A model generated the notes under the pieces. It saw only the letters and a list, made by a program, of their open reading frames with translations, searched no databases and had not been told where the DNA came from. Position numbers and translations under genes: made by a program. Source: Numida meleagris (Eukaryota > Chordata > Aves > Galliformes > Numididae). Taken from it: 64,000 bases of DNA. This document shows positions 12,050 to 24,700 of this stretch, in pieces (position 1 is the stretch's first letter; each line of letters begins with the position of its first letter). The stretch covers positions 82,849,575 to 82,913,574 of the forward strand of contig NC_034412.1 of assembly GCF_002078875.1 (NCBI RefSeq). The letters are read 5' to 3'.

Positions 12050-15000
12050 GAAGAGGACAATAATATACTCCTACATTTACATTTTATCAGTTCACCAGAT
12101 CAACAGAGGTATGCTTAAGTTTAAGCATGTGGATAATTAGTTTGCTTAACGGGGATCTTAATGTTTGGTTTTTATTCACTATTTAGTAACACTCTGGTTG
12201 ATATCAATGGACATTCTGCCTCAGAAAATATTCACTACAGCAAAAATAAAATGTGAAGGTGTGATCCATCCTGTATAGAGTTGAATTTGCTTGCCCCAGA
12301 AGGGCAGCCACGTGAAGCAGCATTTGGACAACTGGTGATAAAGGAGTGCAGCTCTATGCAGCTGAAATTACAAGGCGAAGCTACAAAGATGTAACATGAC
12401 AACCCAAATTAGATTTTGGCAAGCCGAACAAAACTAGCACTTTGCCCTCGATTTTTTTTTACAAGATTTCCAATGTCCCTAAGTAATTGAGACCTTAGAG
12501 TTACTTCTTGTAGGAAGACCAGCATGTCCAGGAGTAACAGCTGTGAACTAGGAGAAGAGAACAGGGGGAATATAAGTAAAAAGGAACAAGCAAACAAACA
12601 AACTCTAGAAGCATTTATAATTATATGAGTAGAGGACAAAGGTGTGTGCCTGGAAAAATTCTGTATGTACATCTGAGAAATTATGTGCTGTTTTATCAAA
12701 ATTCAGTGCTGATCAAGGAGAGGGAAACAAGCACTTAGCTTCTTTGAATGAATGCTGTGGTGTGTGCTTTAGAAGGGTTTCTGGTAATTTTCTGAACACC
12801 ATCCCTCTCAGCTCAGCCTGCTGAGCCTGCTGGGGGAGACATCTCAGCAGAGGACCTGGCACTCTGGTCCCAACAGTGAGAGCTGATTTGGAGCAAAATG
12901 CTTTGTTGATGCCAGTTTCACTGATGGCCAGTTTTCGTGGGAAGGCAGGGCCCTTGGAGACTGCAGGCACTGCTGTGCTGTTACCGACTTGCGCCTAGTT
13001 AGCAACAGACCGAAGCAGAGCTGGGAGAAAACTCAGCCTTTGCTGGGAGTGGTTCTGGGGGAAGAGCATCAGCTTACTGAAGCAGAAAGTCTCTTCTCAT
13101 GTGCAGTCCCCACGGCTCATTCAGCCTTGTTTCCTAACTGACTGCAGGCTCTTTGGTGCTGTTTAGGTCACAGCCAGGGAGGATGCTGTGTGGTTCTGCA
13201 TCACTTGGCTCACGGTGGGACACAGCCTGGGGAACATAGCCTGGGGGACACAGCCTCTCTCAGTGTCACCTCACTGGATTTTGGCATGCCACACAGCACA
13301 GCCCTGCCACGTTGCTGCTAAAACTGCTCCCTTTATGTGGATGCCCCCTGCCCTCTACACAGATAAGAGTAGGAGTACATTTCTTCTGCCTCTCACTGTG
13401 GTTGTACAGCACTCTGCTCCTGGGGACGCACAGCGGCTGCCAAATTGCATCCTACATCTGTTCCTTCCCAAATGCCCCTTTGTTAGGTGAAAGTGAAGGC
13501 CTCATTATTGGCTGTAAGTACATAGTCACTTAGGAAAACAAGCCCATAAGTGAACAAATCAGTGATTTGCATCTACTTGTTCCCTGAATGTGTTCACAAG
13601 TGCTAAGAAAAAGAGCCAGTGTCTCCAAATACATCCATGTGGCACTTCCCCACCATGTACTTTTTCAAATGGACTGTCTGGCTTTTGCAGCCAAGTGATA
13701 GGCAGAGGCATCTGGAGGGAAGAGATGAATGGTATTGGATTTAGGAGTATGGAGGACCAGGGTAGGAGCACAAAGATTGCTTTCCTTCTGCAGTACTTCC
13801 TCCCAAACACAAAGTTGAACATATGAAGAACTATTTATGTTGAAAAATTTCAGATCACTAATTCAGGATTTGCAAGGAGAACTTCTATTTCTTATGACAG
13901 TAAATCTCTGAACTCTGCATTTGTACAAACTTTCCATTTTTCTGTTCAGTAGATGGAAGTTTAGATTCAGGAACAGTATGGAATTAAGGATGAATAAACT
14001 CTTAGAGAAACTCTTAAGCAATATTGACTTAAGTGGTGAAATCATGCCAAGGAAGTTAATACAACCAGTGCTAGGGGAATGCTGATCAGCTGATTTATTC
14101 ACCTCTTGTTTGTTCTAAGCAAAAACATATGTGTAAGGAGGAAAGCTTTCGAAGCAGGAAAAGAAGACTAAAACAACCAAGTTTCCTTTAAACCCATGTC
14201 GAATTCATTTTCTTCACTTTATATTTTTCACATAGAGATGAAAGAGTTTGAAGATACGAACATACAGCATAAATGCATTTTAAAGTGTATTGTCAATTCT
14301 GCATTTATATTTATTATGAAACTAACATTGGATTCCAGGTTCTGTGGTCCCCCATCAGTGGGGCAGAATGTAACTGTGCGTTTCTGCTTGTCTTGGCCAC
14401 TGGTGATCTCCTTCACCCACTATGATTAGACCAGAAGCCACTGCCTGTTGTTTATTCTAAATTAATTTCTGCAATTTGTGCTGGCCTGTCAGATGGCACA
14501 AAAATAATTTGACAGCCTATGATCTAAAGTGAGACTTGTCTTTTCCAAACTGTAGATGCATGCGCTCACACAGGCACACATGTTGCCATATTAAAAGGAT
14601 GGGATTTTTCTTCTTAGCCCTCTCTTTTAGGAATCTGGTCTCATCCTGACATTTAGATTTGCTGGGAGTCTGCTAGTGTTAAAAATAAATGGGGTCTGTT
14701 TTTCATTCTTCTAAAAACTCTCCAAAATGGAACTAAGCAAAAATCCCAGACAAATGTGCACACGCATAGGCAGGCTAGGAACACTCAGAAAAACTTCTAG
14801 TTCTGGAATACAACCTTTCCCATAAGTTAATAAATATACCTCATCTACAACAAATCTGTGCTCTGGACTGATTCAGTATGGACTATCATATACTTAGTCA
14901 ACTATCAGTATGAACTATGAAATATTTACATCAAGGCATTGAACAAGCTTTTAAGTATTGTATTTTTAATAATATTTAATAGTGACTTTAGTGGTGATTG

Positions 15001-15910
15001 TCTGTCAAACAAATAATGCACATCTCACACAAACTAATAGTTATGAGGACTGCACTGTGTAAATTGAACTCCTTGATGTAACTGTGCCTTCAATGCATCT
15101 GCATATTTTTGTGACAGAAGGAGATATTGCTAAAACCCCCACCCATGAGGGAACACACATCTCTGTTCACTCATGGCCAGAGTTTGAGTCTCTTCTTGAA
15201 AGAATCCTTTGCATAAATCTGTCTTTATTTGTGATTATGCTTGTCTTATGCCTTTGCTTACATAAAGGGAAAAATTGAAGTCTATCTTGCCGCCTTCTTC
15301 CGTACAGAAACATAAAGAAACATATTTAGCCATAAACACCAGGAAGCAGGCATGCATTTCTCTCCAAGATCACATTTTCTTTGTGTTTCAGAGAGGCATT
15401 GTGGTTTTGCCCCAGAATTCATTACTGAAGCTCTTTGTCATAGTAGAACCATACAGAGATGCCTGACAAAGCAGTAGCTGGCTTGTGGGAGACTTTGCAA
15501 TAACCTTGTAATGGAGTGTGTATGCACCAAACACTAGTGTGTGAAAGCACAAGTCCAGTTGTTTGAAATTGATGAGGGTGGTATGGACAATAACTACTGA
15601 TGACAGTGAAAAAGTTTAGACTAAATATTATGGAGAGTATCACACGGTTTGTACAGTGTTCTTCACTGTGAAGTGATTAAATAGAACTGCTACTTTTGGT
15701 TTAAAAAAAAAAAAGAATAAATGATGAGTTGAGAAATGTCACAGAAATGTACCTCAGGGAATGATTTTACATTGTTTCAGGAAGTGACTGAATGATATAT
15801 TTATTCTTATATCAGTAATTCATCTTAATATGAGCAAAACACTCTTAAAACCTCTGATGAGGCACATGGCTCATCATTTTTCCATATATGTAGGTGAACC
15901 CACCAGAATC
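12050..15910. other. Intronic stretch without recognised features
   Basis: This is unique-looking sequence with moderate GC around 12780-13480 and AT-rich DNA elsewhere. Frames of up to 100 codons (13188-13490) have no domain and no supporting context. No repeat family was recognised. Confidence 0.65.
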
Positions 15911-16155
15911 GTATTTTTATTTCTTTTCCTTCCTTCCTTCCTCCCTTCCTTACACCCTTACACCCTTTCTCTCTTTGTTTTTCTCTCTCTCTCTCTCTTT
16001 CTTTTTTTTCTTTCTTTCTCTTTCTTTCTTGCTTGCTTGCTTGCTTCTTTCTTGCTTTCTTTTGCTTTCTTCCTTTCTTTCTTGCTTGCTTGCTTTCTTG
16101 CTTTCTTTTGCTTTCTTTTTCTTTCTTTCTTTTTCTTTCTTTTTCTTTCATTCAT

Positions 16156-16238
<83 letters not shown>

Positions 16239-16346
16239 CTCCTCTCCTTTCTCTCTTTCTCTTCTTTCTTTCTTTCTTTTCCTTTCTTTCTCTCTTTCTT
16301 TCTCTTTCTCCCTTTCTCTCTTTCTTTCTGACTTTCTCATTTTCTC
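15911..16346 (+). repeat. Long pyrimidine tract / (CTTT)n microsatellite
   Basis: About 430 bp is almost pure pyrimidine on the + strand. It runs from CCTT units through CT, CTTT and GCTT-containing units to an uninterrupted (CTTT) run of about 20 units at 16157-16237, then mixed CT/CTTT sequence. The only regular purines are G in the 'cttgcttgcttg' subregions and a few A's near 16150. All overlapping open frames (60-176 codons, both strands) are low-complexity artefacts rich in Phe/Leu/Ser or Lys/Glu/Arg. Mirror symmetry would allow triplex (H-DNA). Confidence 0.98.
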
Positions 16347-16939
16347 ACTGTTATACTTGATATACTCTGGAAGAAAAGTTGTTTTCTGTTTAGAACATAA
16401 ATCCTAGTGAACATTAAGATTCCCACGTTGCTGCGTGATGGTTATCTGCATTAACTGATTCTCTAAAAATTTGTTGCATATGCAACTGCTGATCATTATC
16501 TTGTTAGACGTGTGAATAGAAATTATGGCACCAGCCAATAACATCTGTGTTTGGTAACTCAAAACAACTTTTCAGCAAAGCCTAGATCTCTTCTGACATA
16601 AATGATGGCAATATTATATTTAAAATTGGAATTTTAAATCCCTAGTGTTGTTGAAAGAGATTGTTCTGGTTGATCCAAAAGCCATGATTGTAAAAACGTG
16701 AAAAAAGTTCAAAAAAGTCCCTGGCAGAAGACATGTAGAATCATTTTTAAAAAGCAAATACAAGTAAATATAGAAATAATGGAAAATGTGAAAGTAGAAG
16801 CAGTGAATTTAAATTACAGGTTAAAAATGCATGCAGTGGATAACAGAAGCTAAAGAAATCAATGAGATATAAGTAGAAATAGAATTAAAATAGAAAGAAA
16901 AATTTTAAAGCATATTAAGAATAAGAAGTCACCTTAATC

Positions 16940-17560
16940 CAAGACTAGGTCTGTTGCAATATGCAGAATGTAAAATGAAGTAATACAGAAAAGTCAGGAA
17001 TGTTCAATTAATAATTCTGTTCAATGTTTGAAGAGAGGTAGGAGATGATATGGTGGATGAAATGAGTTTACCATCTGCATTGAAAGTGAATGTGAAACAG
17101 TATCTACTATAATTAAATGCTGTAGAAAGAAAATGACCAGAAAATATAGAATTAGAAGTCTTAAAGGAATTATCCAAGGAGCAGAAAGAGCTGAGTCACT
17201 TGATGATTGAGCTTTAGTGTTAGGACTGGACATGGATGATTACCTGAGAAAGACAGGCATGATAGGAGTTTAGGTGTCACAAACAAAGATACATAAGTGT
17301 CCAGTGGGTAAAAGTTGAACATAGACAAATTGAGACCCAAAGGATGCAAATTTTCTATGTATTAAGGTAATTTAGCATTGGAACAGCTCACTAGGGAAGG
17401 TGGCAGTCTCAACACTTGAAGACTCTAAAATGAAATGAAAAAACTCTTTTAAAAGTTTAACCTTGGAAAAATTCCATCCAGTATATAGGTAAGGTCAGGC
17501 GGGCTGACCAGAGCGGTCCTTATGACCACTGAGTGTATAAATTATGAATTAAACTCAAAC
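16940..17560 (+). repeat. Decayed CR1/L3-like LINE remnant, plus orientation
   Basis: The 3' part (about 17380-17550) keeps the order of landmarks of the CR1/L3 tail: 'cattggaacagctcactagg', 'gaaggtggcagtctcaac', 'cttgaagactc', and near the end 'gaccagagcggtccttatga'. The part before 17250 is weaker and reminiscent of reverse-transcriptase-region DNA of old elements. It is far more diverged than the young CR1 copies, suggesting an old insertion. The 5' boundary is a guess. Confidence 0.5.
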
Positions 17561-20166
17561 TAATTTAGAAAATGATGCTTCAACCCAAACTAGAAACTAA
17601 TTTACTGTCTCCTCCATTAGACTCTTCCCTCTTACGATGTCTCCAGCATAACTGCCATTGATTTTTATTAATTAATGGTACGTATTTCTAATGTGGTCTG
17701 TTTTGTGGCCAGTGAGTACTCTGGTTCCCTTTGTGTTTCTGCTGTATACTCATATGTAATAAATGATATATAAAAAAGGACTTACATTCAAAATACATCA
17801 TGACAGACAACACGTGGGCATGAGGGACAAATTGAAGGGAGCCAAAGGATGGTACAATAGCAGGTAGGACTGGAATGTTCCTATTGAATTTAATAAGGAT
17901 ACCATCTGTCCAGACATGGCTGAATGTACTGTGGGGGCTTTTCAGTGAGACAGGCTGCTCTAGCAGAAGGCTTAGAAGTACAATTAGAAACCAGAAGAAG
18001 AAAATGTTATTTAATTGTGAAAGAATCATCTCAACATAAGAGATAAGAAGAATTCTGTGAATGCGAAGAGCATATGCACAGAATCCAGGCCTATATAAAT
18101 ATTTTCAACATCCTCATTGGAGAGGATATTGACCATAAGGATGTTGACACCCTTAGAGAAGCTGAACAGAGTCATTAGAGTTACTCCTTGAAAACCCTAC
18201 TTAGAAAAGGGTGCTTATATTCTGTAACAGATACTTCCAAATATATCTGAGCAGTAATGAATGTTTTATCATCAGCTCCAAGAAAAGATGGAGTGCCTCC
18301 CCTACCATTTAAAATAAGTTTAGAATGAGTATGCAGTGAGAATGGCTGCTTCTAGTAAGTGCACTTTTAGACTGAGAAGAGTTATATTGCTTCCTTTCCA
18401 GTCACTTGTAAGGGCAGAGTGTATCTAAACCCAGTGAAAGATGCCCTGCTTTCAAATTCTTAATACCACCTGGACTTTACTGAGCACTCTTCATGTGTTC
18501 AGTTGGTGTTTTACAATAATCTGGTTAATTATTTTAAAAAGATAAAGACAGTAAATGACAAATTATTTTTAAAAGACAGTGATAGTCAAAGACTCAAAGA
18601 TATAGATAAATATCCCTAAGAACAAGCTGTAGTACTTGGAATATAGGACTATAGTGGGTTTTATACATACTAGGATGTTCTCTGACAATGACAACAATAT
18701 GTATAAAAATATATAGAATATGCATTATGTATTTTTTATAATTTATGTACTTGCTTCTTTATAGTGCTATTTGAACTGGCTATGCTAGATAACTTAGTGA
18801 TTTTGGTATTTTTGGAAAAGGGTCTTTGAGGGACTGGGGAGTATAATCTTAGACTATGTGCAGTAATTTGCAGTCACAAACATGCATGTTGATGCCACTG
18901 TAGCTGTACGCAGGGGAAGTGTATGAAAAGTGATAGAAAGTTGCAAACTTCTTTGCACCATCCCCATCTCACATGGTATTTACTTTGCACTGTATATGGT
19001 GCAGACTCTTTCTAGTGGTTGTTAAGGAGCACAGGCAGAGTTTGCTTATATCCTCATATACAACGTATTGTGTGGAAGTACAGCATGCAAACTGCAGTGT
19101 GGATCACTTGAAAAGCAGAACTTGTCTGGTGGTTGCAGTGAGCAGCACATCAGGTTGATAACATTCCACATCAGTCCTTTTTAAAGGCCCAGTGGTTGTT
19201 GCTAAAGGGATTTTCAAATAGCACAAGAAAAGCTTTGTATAGCCCAGCAAATGGTTAAAACTCCTTGGGTGAAGTAGTGTGTCTCTCTGGGGGAGAACAA
19301 AGGTCCTTCTGCTGCAGTAAGGCAAGACAGGCACCGACAGGAATTTTCCCCATGCTGAAAGCCCAAGCCTGGGCCAACAGTGTAGTTTTATCAGAGGATG
19401 CATAAGCCAGTTTGTATTAACATCATGGCTTGTAGTCTTTGGCAAAGGAAGAAGGATTAAAAAAAAAATTCTTAATACGTTTCTCAGAGCCCATAGGTTT
19501 TTACATTATCATCTGTATACCTGCCTGCCTCTCAGTGTGCCTAGTTATCAGTCTTAGTGTAGCCTTCCTGTAATGCTCTGTATTTATAGTTTGAGATGCT
19601 TTTTCTGTCTGCTTTTTTTTTTTCTGTAGAAGTCTAATGAATGTATAATGCAAGCTGAGGTGTTTGTATCATCCCCACAATTTGGATGCATTAACATACA
19701 TTGGTGATGCTCTTCCTTGCACAGTCAGGTACTTATTTGGAGTTATTTTATTTGTCCTAAAAAATGGAGCAGTTGCAATCCCAATGCAAATGTTATGCAG
19801 TTTTAAATTATAACTATTTATGAAAGCAGAAATATTGATTTGAAAACATAAGTGGCTGCAGATCACTTCCGTTGTTTCTGACTGTGTTTGGCCTCACCAT
19901 CTCAGTTCTCAGACTGAGCCTCTTTTTATTCCTCTCTACAAGGCACATTTCATATTGTATTACTGAGATGTACAGCTGTGTTTAGTAGCTCCATTCTCAC
20001 ACATTTAAGAATAGCTGTGCCTGATTTTTTTGAGATGGTGCCAATATTCCAAATGGCTTCTCTTTTGTTTTTGAGAAGTTAAAGCTTAATTTTGGCATTT
20101 ATCAGTTCTGAAGCTATGTTTGGTTTCAACAGCTTTTTTGTAGGATTCATCATCTGAAATAACCCG

Positions 20167-20178
20167 CCGTAATTACGG
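20167..20178. promoter_or_regulatory. Palindromic TAATTA site in a locally CpG-containing patch
   Basis: CCGTAATTACGG is a perfect 12-bp palindrome centred on the TAATTA homeodomain core (20170-20175). It is followed by the most CpG/GC-rich short stretch of this part of the intron (about 20205-20300). No gene start was recognised near it. A regulatory role is a guess from motif and composition. Confidence 0.25.
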
Positions 20179-21710
20179 GAATTTGCCAGGCTGTGGCAGA
20201 TCACCTCACGCACATGGTTGCTGAGGGGCAGGCCGCGGCTGGGCCTGTTTGGGCCGCTCCCCCCGAAACATCCCCTGGCTGTCCCACACCATTTGCAGTG
20301 TCAGTGCACCCCACCTCCAAGGCTGGGTGATCCTCAGTCAGTCGTTTGGCCCCTCATTGCTTGCTGTTCAAGCTGTGTGTCACAGCCAGTCACAACAGTT
20401 ACTTCAAGCAAATTTTCACACTCTTTGGCTCAAACTGCTGGCAGCATTCCTAAAGACTCTGAGGAAATAATTCCACAAAGTGGCATAAATTAATGTGACT
20501 AATTAACATGATGTTAATTATTTGTAAATTGTATGTTTGGATACACATTACTTGAGAGGCATATGTTACATTCAGTGTTTACTGAAACAAGTGACTGCTA
20601 ATCGCATCTCCTGAGTGTTCCTTTCACAACAGTCAGCAAATAGAGGCTTCTCTAAAAATAAAAATTGTGTCCTGAGGGAACGCACGAACTATAGCACACA
20701 ATGAAATGAGTAACTGGAGAAGAGAGTTACCTTCATGCTGTCCTAAGAAACGTATTGGAGCTAGTTTTGTAGGTAGTAGCTACTTCCACCTCACATGTTA
20801 CCAGTTTGTACATACTTACATATCATATTAGCAGAATGTTTTTTAGAAGAAGAAAAAGAAATGGAGCTCATGTAATTAAAAGTTATTAAAAGTTGTGGAC
20901 AAGGACAAGCAATAGCTTTTTTTGTCATTGTTGTTCTTTTCAAACTTGGGAGTTTTGGACGTACTGCTGGAAGGACCATTCTGGATCATTAGCAGTAGAT
21001 GCATGGCACTGGAATGGGAAGCTCCAGGAAGGCAGAAATACAACTCACTCAGCAGCTTAATAAAGCATGGCTTTCTGTGTGAGAATCTCATACGGTGTGT
21101 TGCAAGCTATCTGCAGACAACTGCTGCAAGCATGCCTGGTAGCTCACTCAGCCACACATTATGCCAAGTCCACATGGGCTCTTGTGTGCACTGGATGGCA
21201 CTGATGTCTCATGCTTGTGTCCATCGTAGTGAACAAGGAATTTGGTCTTGAGGAAAGATGTGGACAATGCTGAAAGAGCTTAACACAAAAATGCAGTCCA
21301 GAGTTGTGGTGGAACAGGTCACCACATCATATAATCCATTTATTATGTTGGTCAAGCTCTGTTATTTATTATTTTTTTCTCATCAGTGCTGCTGGAAGGC
21401 TATTTTAAAATACAAAGTGGTAATGCTTAGAGACTCTTTTGTAATTTGTAGATTACATTTATTTTTGATTGCTTAGAGCTATTTTTTTGTCACATCAACA
21501 TTCAATTTAAATTAAATAGTTCTTTTACCTCTCCCATGTTTTCCTCTGATTTTGTTTACATCACATGTTTCAGACTGCAGGTCCATGGAAGCTTAATTAC
21601 TTCAAATGCTGGATTATTTGGTTGCCACAGCAGCTTCCAAAACTCACGTGCTGTCAAACAGCACATGTGCTAGTGGTAGTGCAAAGGGAGGGACCATGTC
21701 ACTGCAGTAA

Positions 21711-21766
21711 ACAGACAGAGAGAGAGAGAGAAAAAGAAAGAGAGAAAGAAAGAAAAGAAAGAAAGG
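21711..21766 (+). repeat. (GA)n/(GAAA)n purine microsatellite
   Basis: The sequence starts as ACAGACAGAG, becomes a (GA) run and then GAAA units over about 56 bp. The overlapping 93-codon frame contains the resulting Arg/Glu/Lys run and is an artefact. Confidence 0.95.
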
Positions 21767-24700
21767 ACAAGCGTAATGTATCTGTGAATTACATCAGCAT
21801 GAGCTGCCATGGTGCAACACCTTCAGACTTCACTTCTCTAGACTGAAAAATTTAGCTCTTATTTAATCTCTTCTCATGTCATGAGCCCTCCCAATCAAGC
21901 CTTTCTTTTTCTCTGTGCCTGTTTAAGTTCCAGTGTTGTGTAGAGCTGTGAGGCTGTGGATTGCTGTACCCAAGAATAGTTGCCCACTATGGTCTCCAGC
22001 TACTACTGCAGAAGAGTGCAGGTCCCCCAGAGGCCAGTGACATTTTATTTCAGCCATATGGGAATGTCTCATATACCATACAGTACTTCACATGCCAATA
22101 GACACTTGACATTTGGCCACCTGAATCAAGACTTGCATAACTGGCAGATTTATGTGCACCGTTTCATCTCCTGCCATGAGAGGTATGTTGTTTCTGAGTC
22201 AGCAACCCTGATGTTATCGATAGTGATTTCTTTGAAAATTCTCTTTTCTATAATTTAAAAACAAACACTGTCTTGAGAATTGCTGGACTCTTTTGCTGCA
22301 CAGAATAAGTCTTCATTTCTTGACCTATACAGTTGACAGCTACAGGAAGCCCCTTCTGTAAGAGATGTACTTTAGCAGCCAGAACCAAAGGTTCATGGTC
22401 AATATAGCAGAACATGTGGTGACTGAGGTGACTGATCTAGCAGCCTCTGATGTACTTTACTGTGTGAAAAGTACAGATTTTGAAAAATGGATTCTCAGTC
22501 ACAGTCACATCCTAGATATCAGGGAAACTTTTGCGTGTTACCTTTTTCTTCATCCTACCATACTTCCTATTCTTCTTTCAATGCATCAAGGCCTTAGAGC
22601 TTCCTCACAAATGAAAGGTTTTGACTTTTTGTGTAACATGGGTGAATAACATGTTTCCCTAACTTTCTTCTTCTTTCAGAAAGACAGAAATTGCTTTGCT
22701 GAAAGTTAAAAAATAAAATTTCATTTGAGGCAAACATCTAGCCTGGAAAATTTCAGCAAAATAATTTCAGCTCAGCAAAGACATAAGCAACTGAAACTGA
22801 AGTATTGTATTAAAAAAAACATTAAGCAAACTTAACTGGAGCTCTTGTCTATAATAAAAATGTACGCGTGCATACATATGTATATACCGTGCTATTTTCC
22901 TATATATGTAATGAATAATGCAGTTCATTATTTTTGGAACTGTGTCATTTGCAGTACTCTTTCAAGCCAGCTCCTGAATTCAATGGGACTCATTGTACAT
23001 GTAAAGTTTAATACATGCATAACTCTTTTGCAGGATCATATTCTACAATATTAATGCAGTATTCACATTATGAACTTGCCTGCCGAAAAATTTGGAATAT
23101 TTTAAAATATGGCTGCATACATTGTGGCAATTAAATTACAGACCCTAGCATTCTGCATTTCCATGCTTTCTTTGTGTAAAATTATTGTATTATATTGGGA
23201 AAAAAAAGACAAAATGTGATTTCTTTTCCTTTTCAAAAACAAGTTATTGTAGCTTTATAGTTTCTTTGTTTTCATCTTTTCCTGGAAGAGAAAGGGAAGG
23301 GAAGATACATTCAAATATAAGTTTTACATTTTGCTTGTTTAGAGTGTATTTCGACAGCTGAGTGAATGAATCCTCTACTAGCAAAACGAGGTTGGAAACC
23401 ACACGTGCTGCTGTTGTTGGATACACATGTTCAGAAGGCTGTTTGGGGTCCTTTGTTGGCTTAGTTCTGCTTGAATAAACAGCTTTACACAAGCAGGTAC
23501 TCTGAAAGTCTCTTTTGTGACCAGGAGTCTGATCTGTTTGAACTCCCCTAACTGTTAAGTTACAGGGAAAACTGTGCATGGATGGGTAGGTGAGACTGGG
23601 ATTTGCTGCTGAAGTTATACAGAGTACAATAAAGAAATTATTTTCAGGAAGTTTCAACTTCCAGCCACATTTCAAAAGCAACTTAGAAGGGCTTTATTAT
23701 GCCAGAGTTCACAGTGACTCAGAATTCTCCATACAATGCATTTTCAGATAAATGGAAATGGATAGGTGAGTATTGGGAAAAGTTTTTGTTCTATAGAAAC
23801 AAAAATGCAATTTTTGAGGTTTTTCAGTCATGCTGAGACATATTAAGGCCTTTGAAAAGAGAAACAAGAATGAAAGAGGGCTACAAATTATATAGAAGTA
23901 ATGACTGAGATCAGATCTTTAAGTTGTGAAGTCTATTTCAAATAGGAATGTTTATTTATCTCTTCCTTAGCTGAAATGTTTCTGTTAACATTTAGGTATT
24001 TTCTACATGTTTCTGACATAAGTCATACAATGACAGAAAACTATAATAACTCAAAATATTTTTATAGGAAAAAATAGCACATTTTTGAAAATTAAAAATT
24101 ATGATCCCTCACTCACTTTCAGCTCACTTTCAGACAGGCAATTGTTATTTGACTGAGATTCCAATTGAATCAATTACACTGGCTAAGGCACCCTTTAAAA
24201 AGTCAGAAGACATGAAGGCTGATCTTGTGTTGTATGGCTATGTGTGTCACGTGAAACAGAGCTCCTGCTCACGGTAAAACAAAACCAAGTTAGGGTAGGA
24301 CAGGAGATAAATAACAAATGGCTGAGAAGAAATTGCAACCTGCAGGCAGAATTAATGATCAGAACTGGTACGTGGATATAGAACGGAAATACATCCAGAG
24401 AAGTCCCATAGACTTTTCACTGAGTATGCCTACTAAGGGCTGTGGGTTTCTGAAGCTGCTCTCCCCAACTGTGTAGACCTTCGCATCTAACACCTTGCCC
24501 AGGCTGTAGTTCAGCTGAAGGGAAAGACTGAGCTTGTTTGACAGCTGCTCCATCTGGCAGTGCTTGAGTTTCACCTGAAGTTTCAGGCACAGCCCAGCTG
24601 TGACTGTGTTGAGGAAGGGACAGGCTGAGACACTGAGGAATCAGCCAAACGATGTGCATGTAACTTTAGGAACCTGACATAGACCCCAAAGATCTGTCAG

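Noticed and set aside
15825..16407. Several overlapping 60-176-codon frames on both strands
   Set aside because: They are translations of the CTTT/pyrimidine tract (Phe/Leu/Ser on one strand, Lys/Glu/Arg on the other) with no domain.
23244..23681. 145-codon minus-strand frame
   Set aside because: I recognise no domain, and the flanks show no LTR, poly-A or splice structure. At roughly 6% stop codons, about one frame this long is expected by chance in the window.
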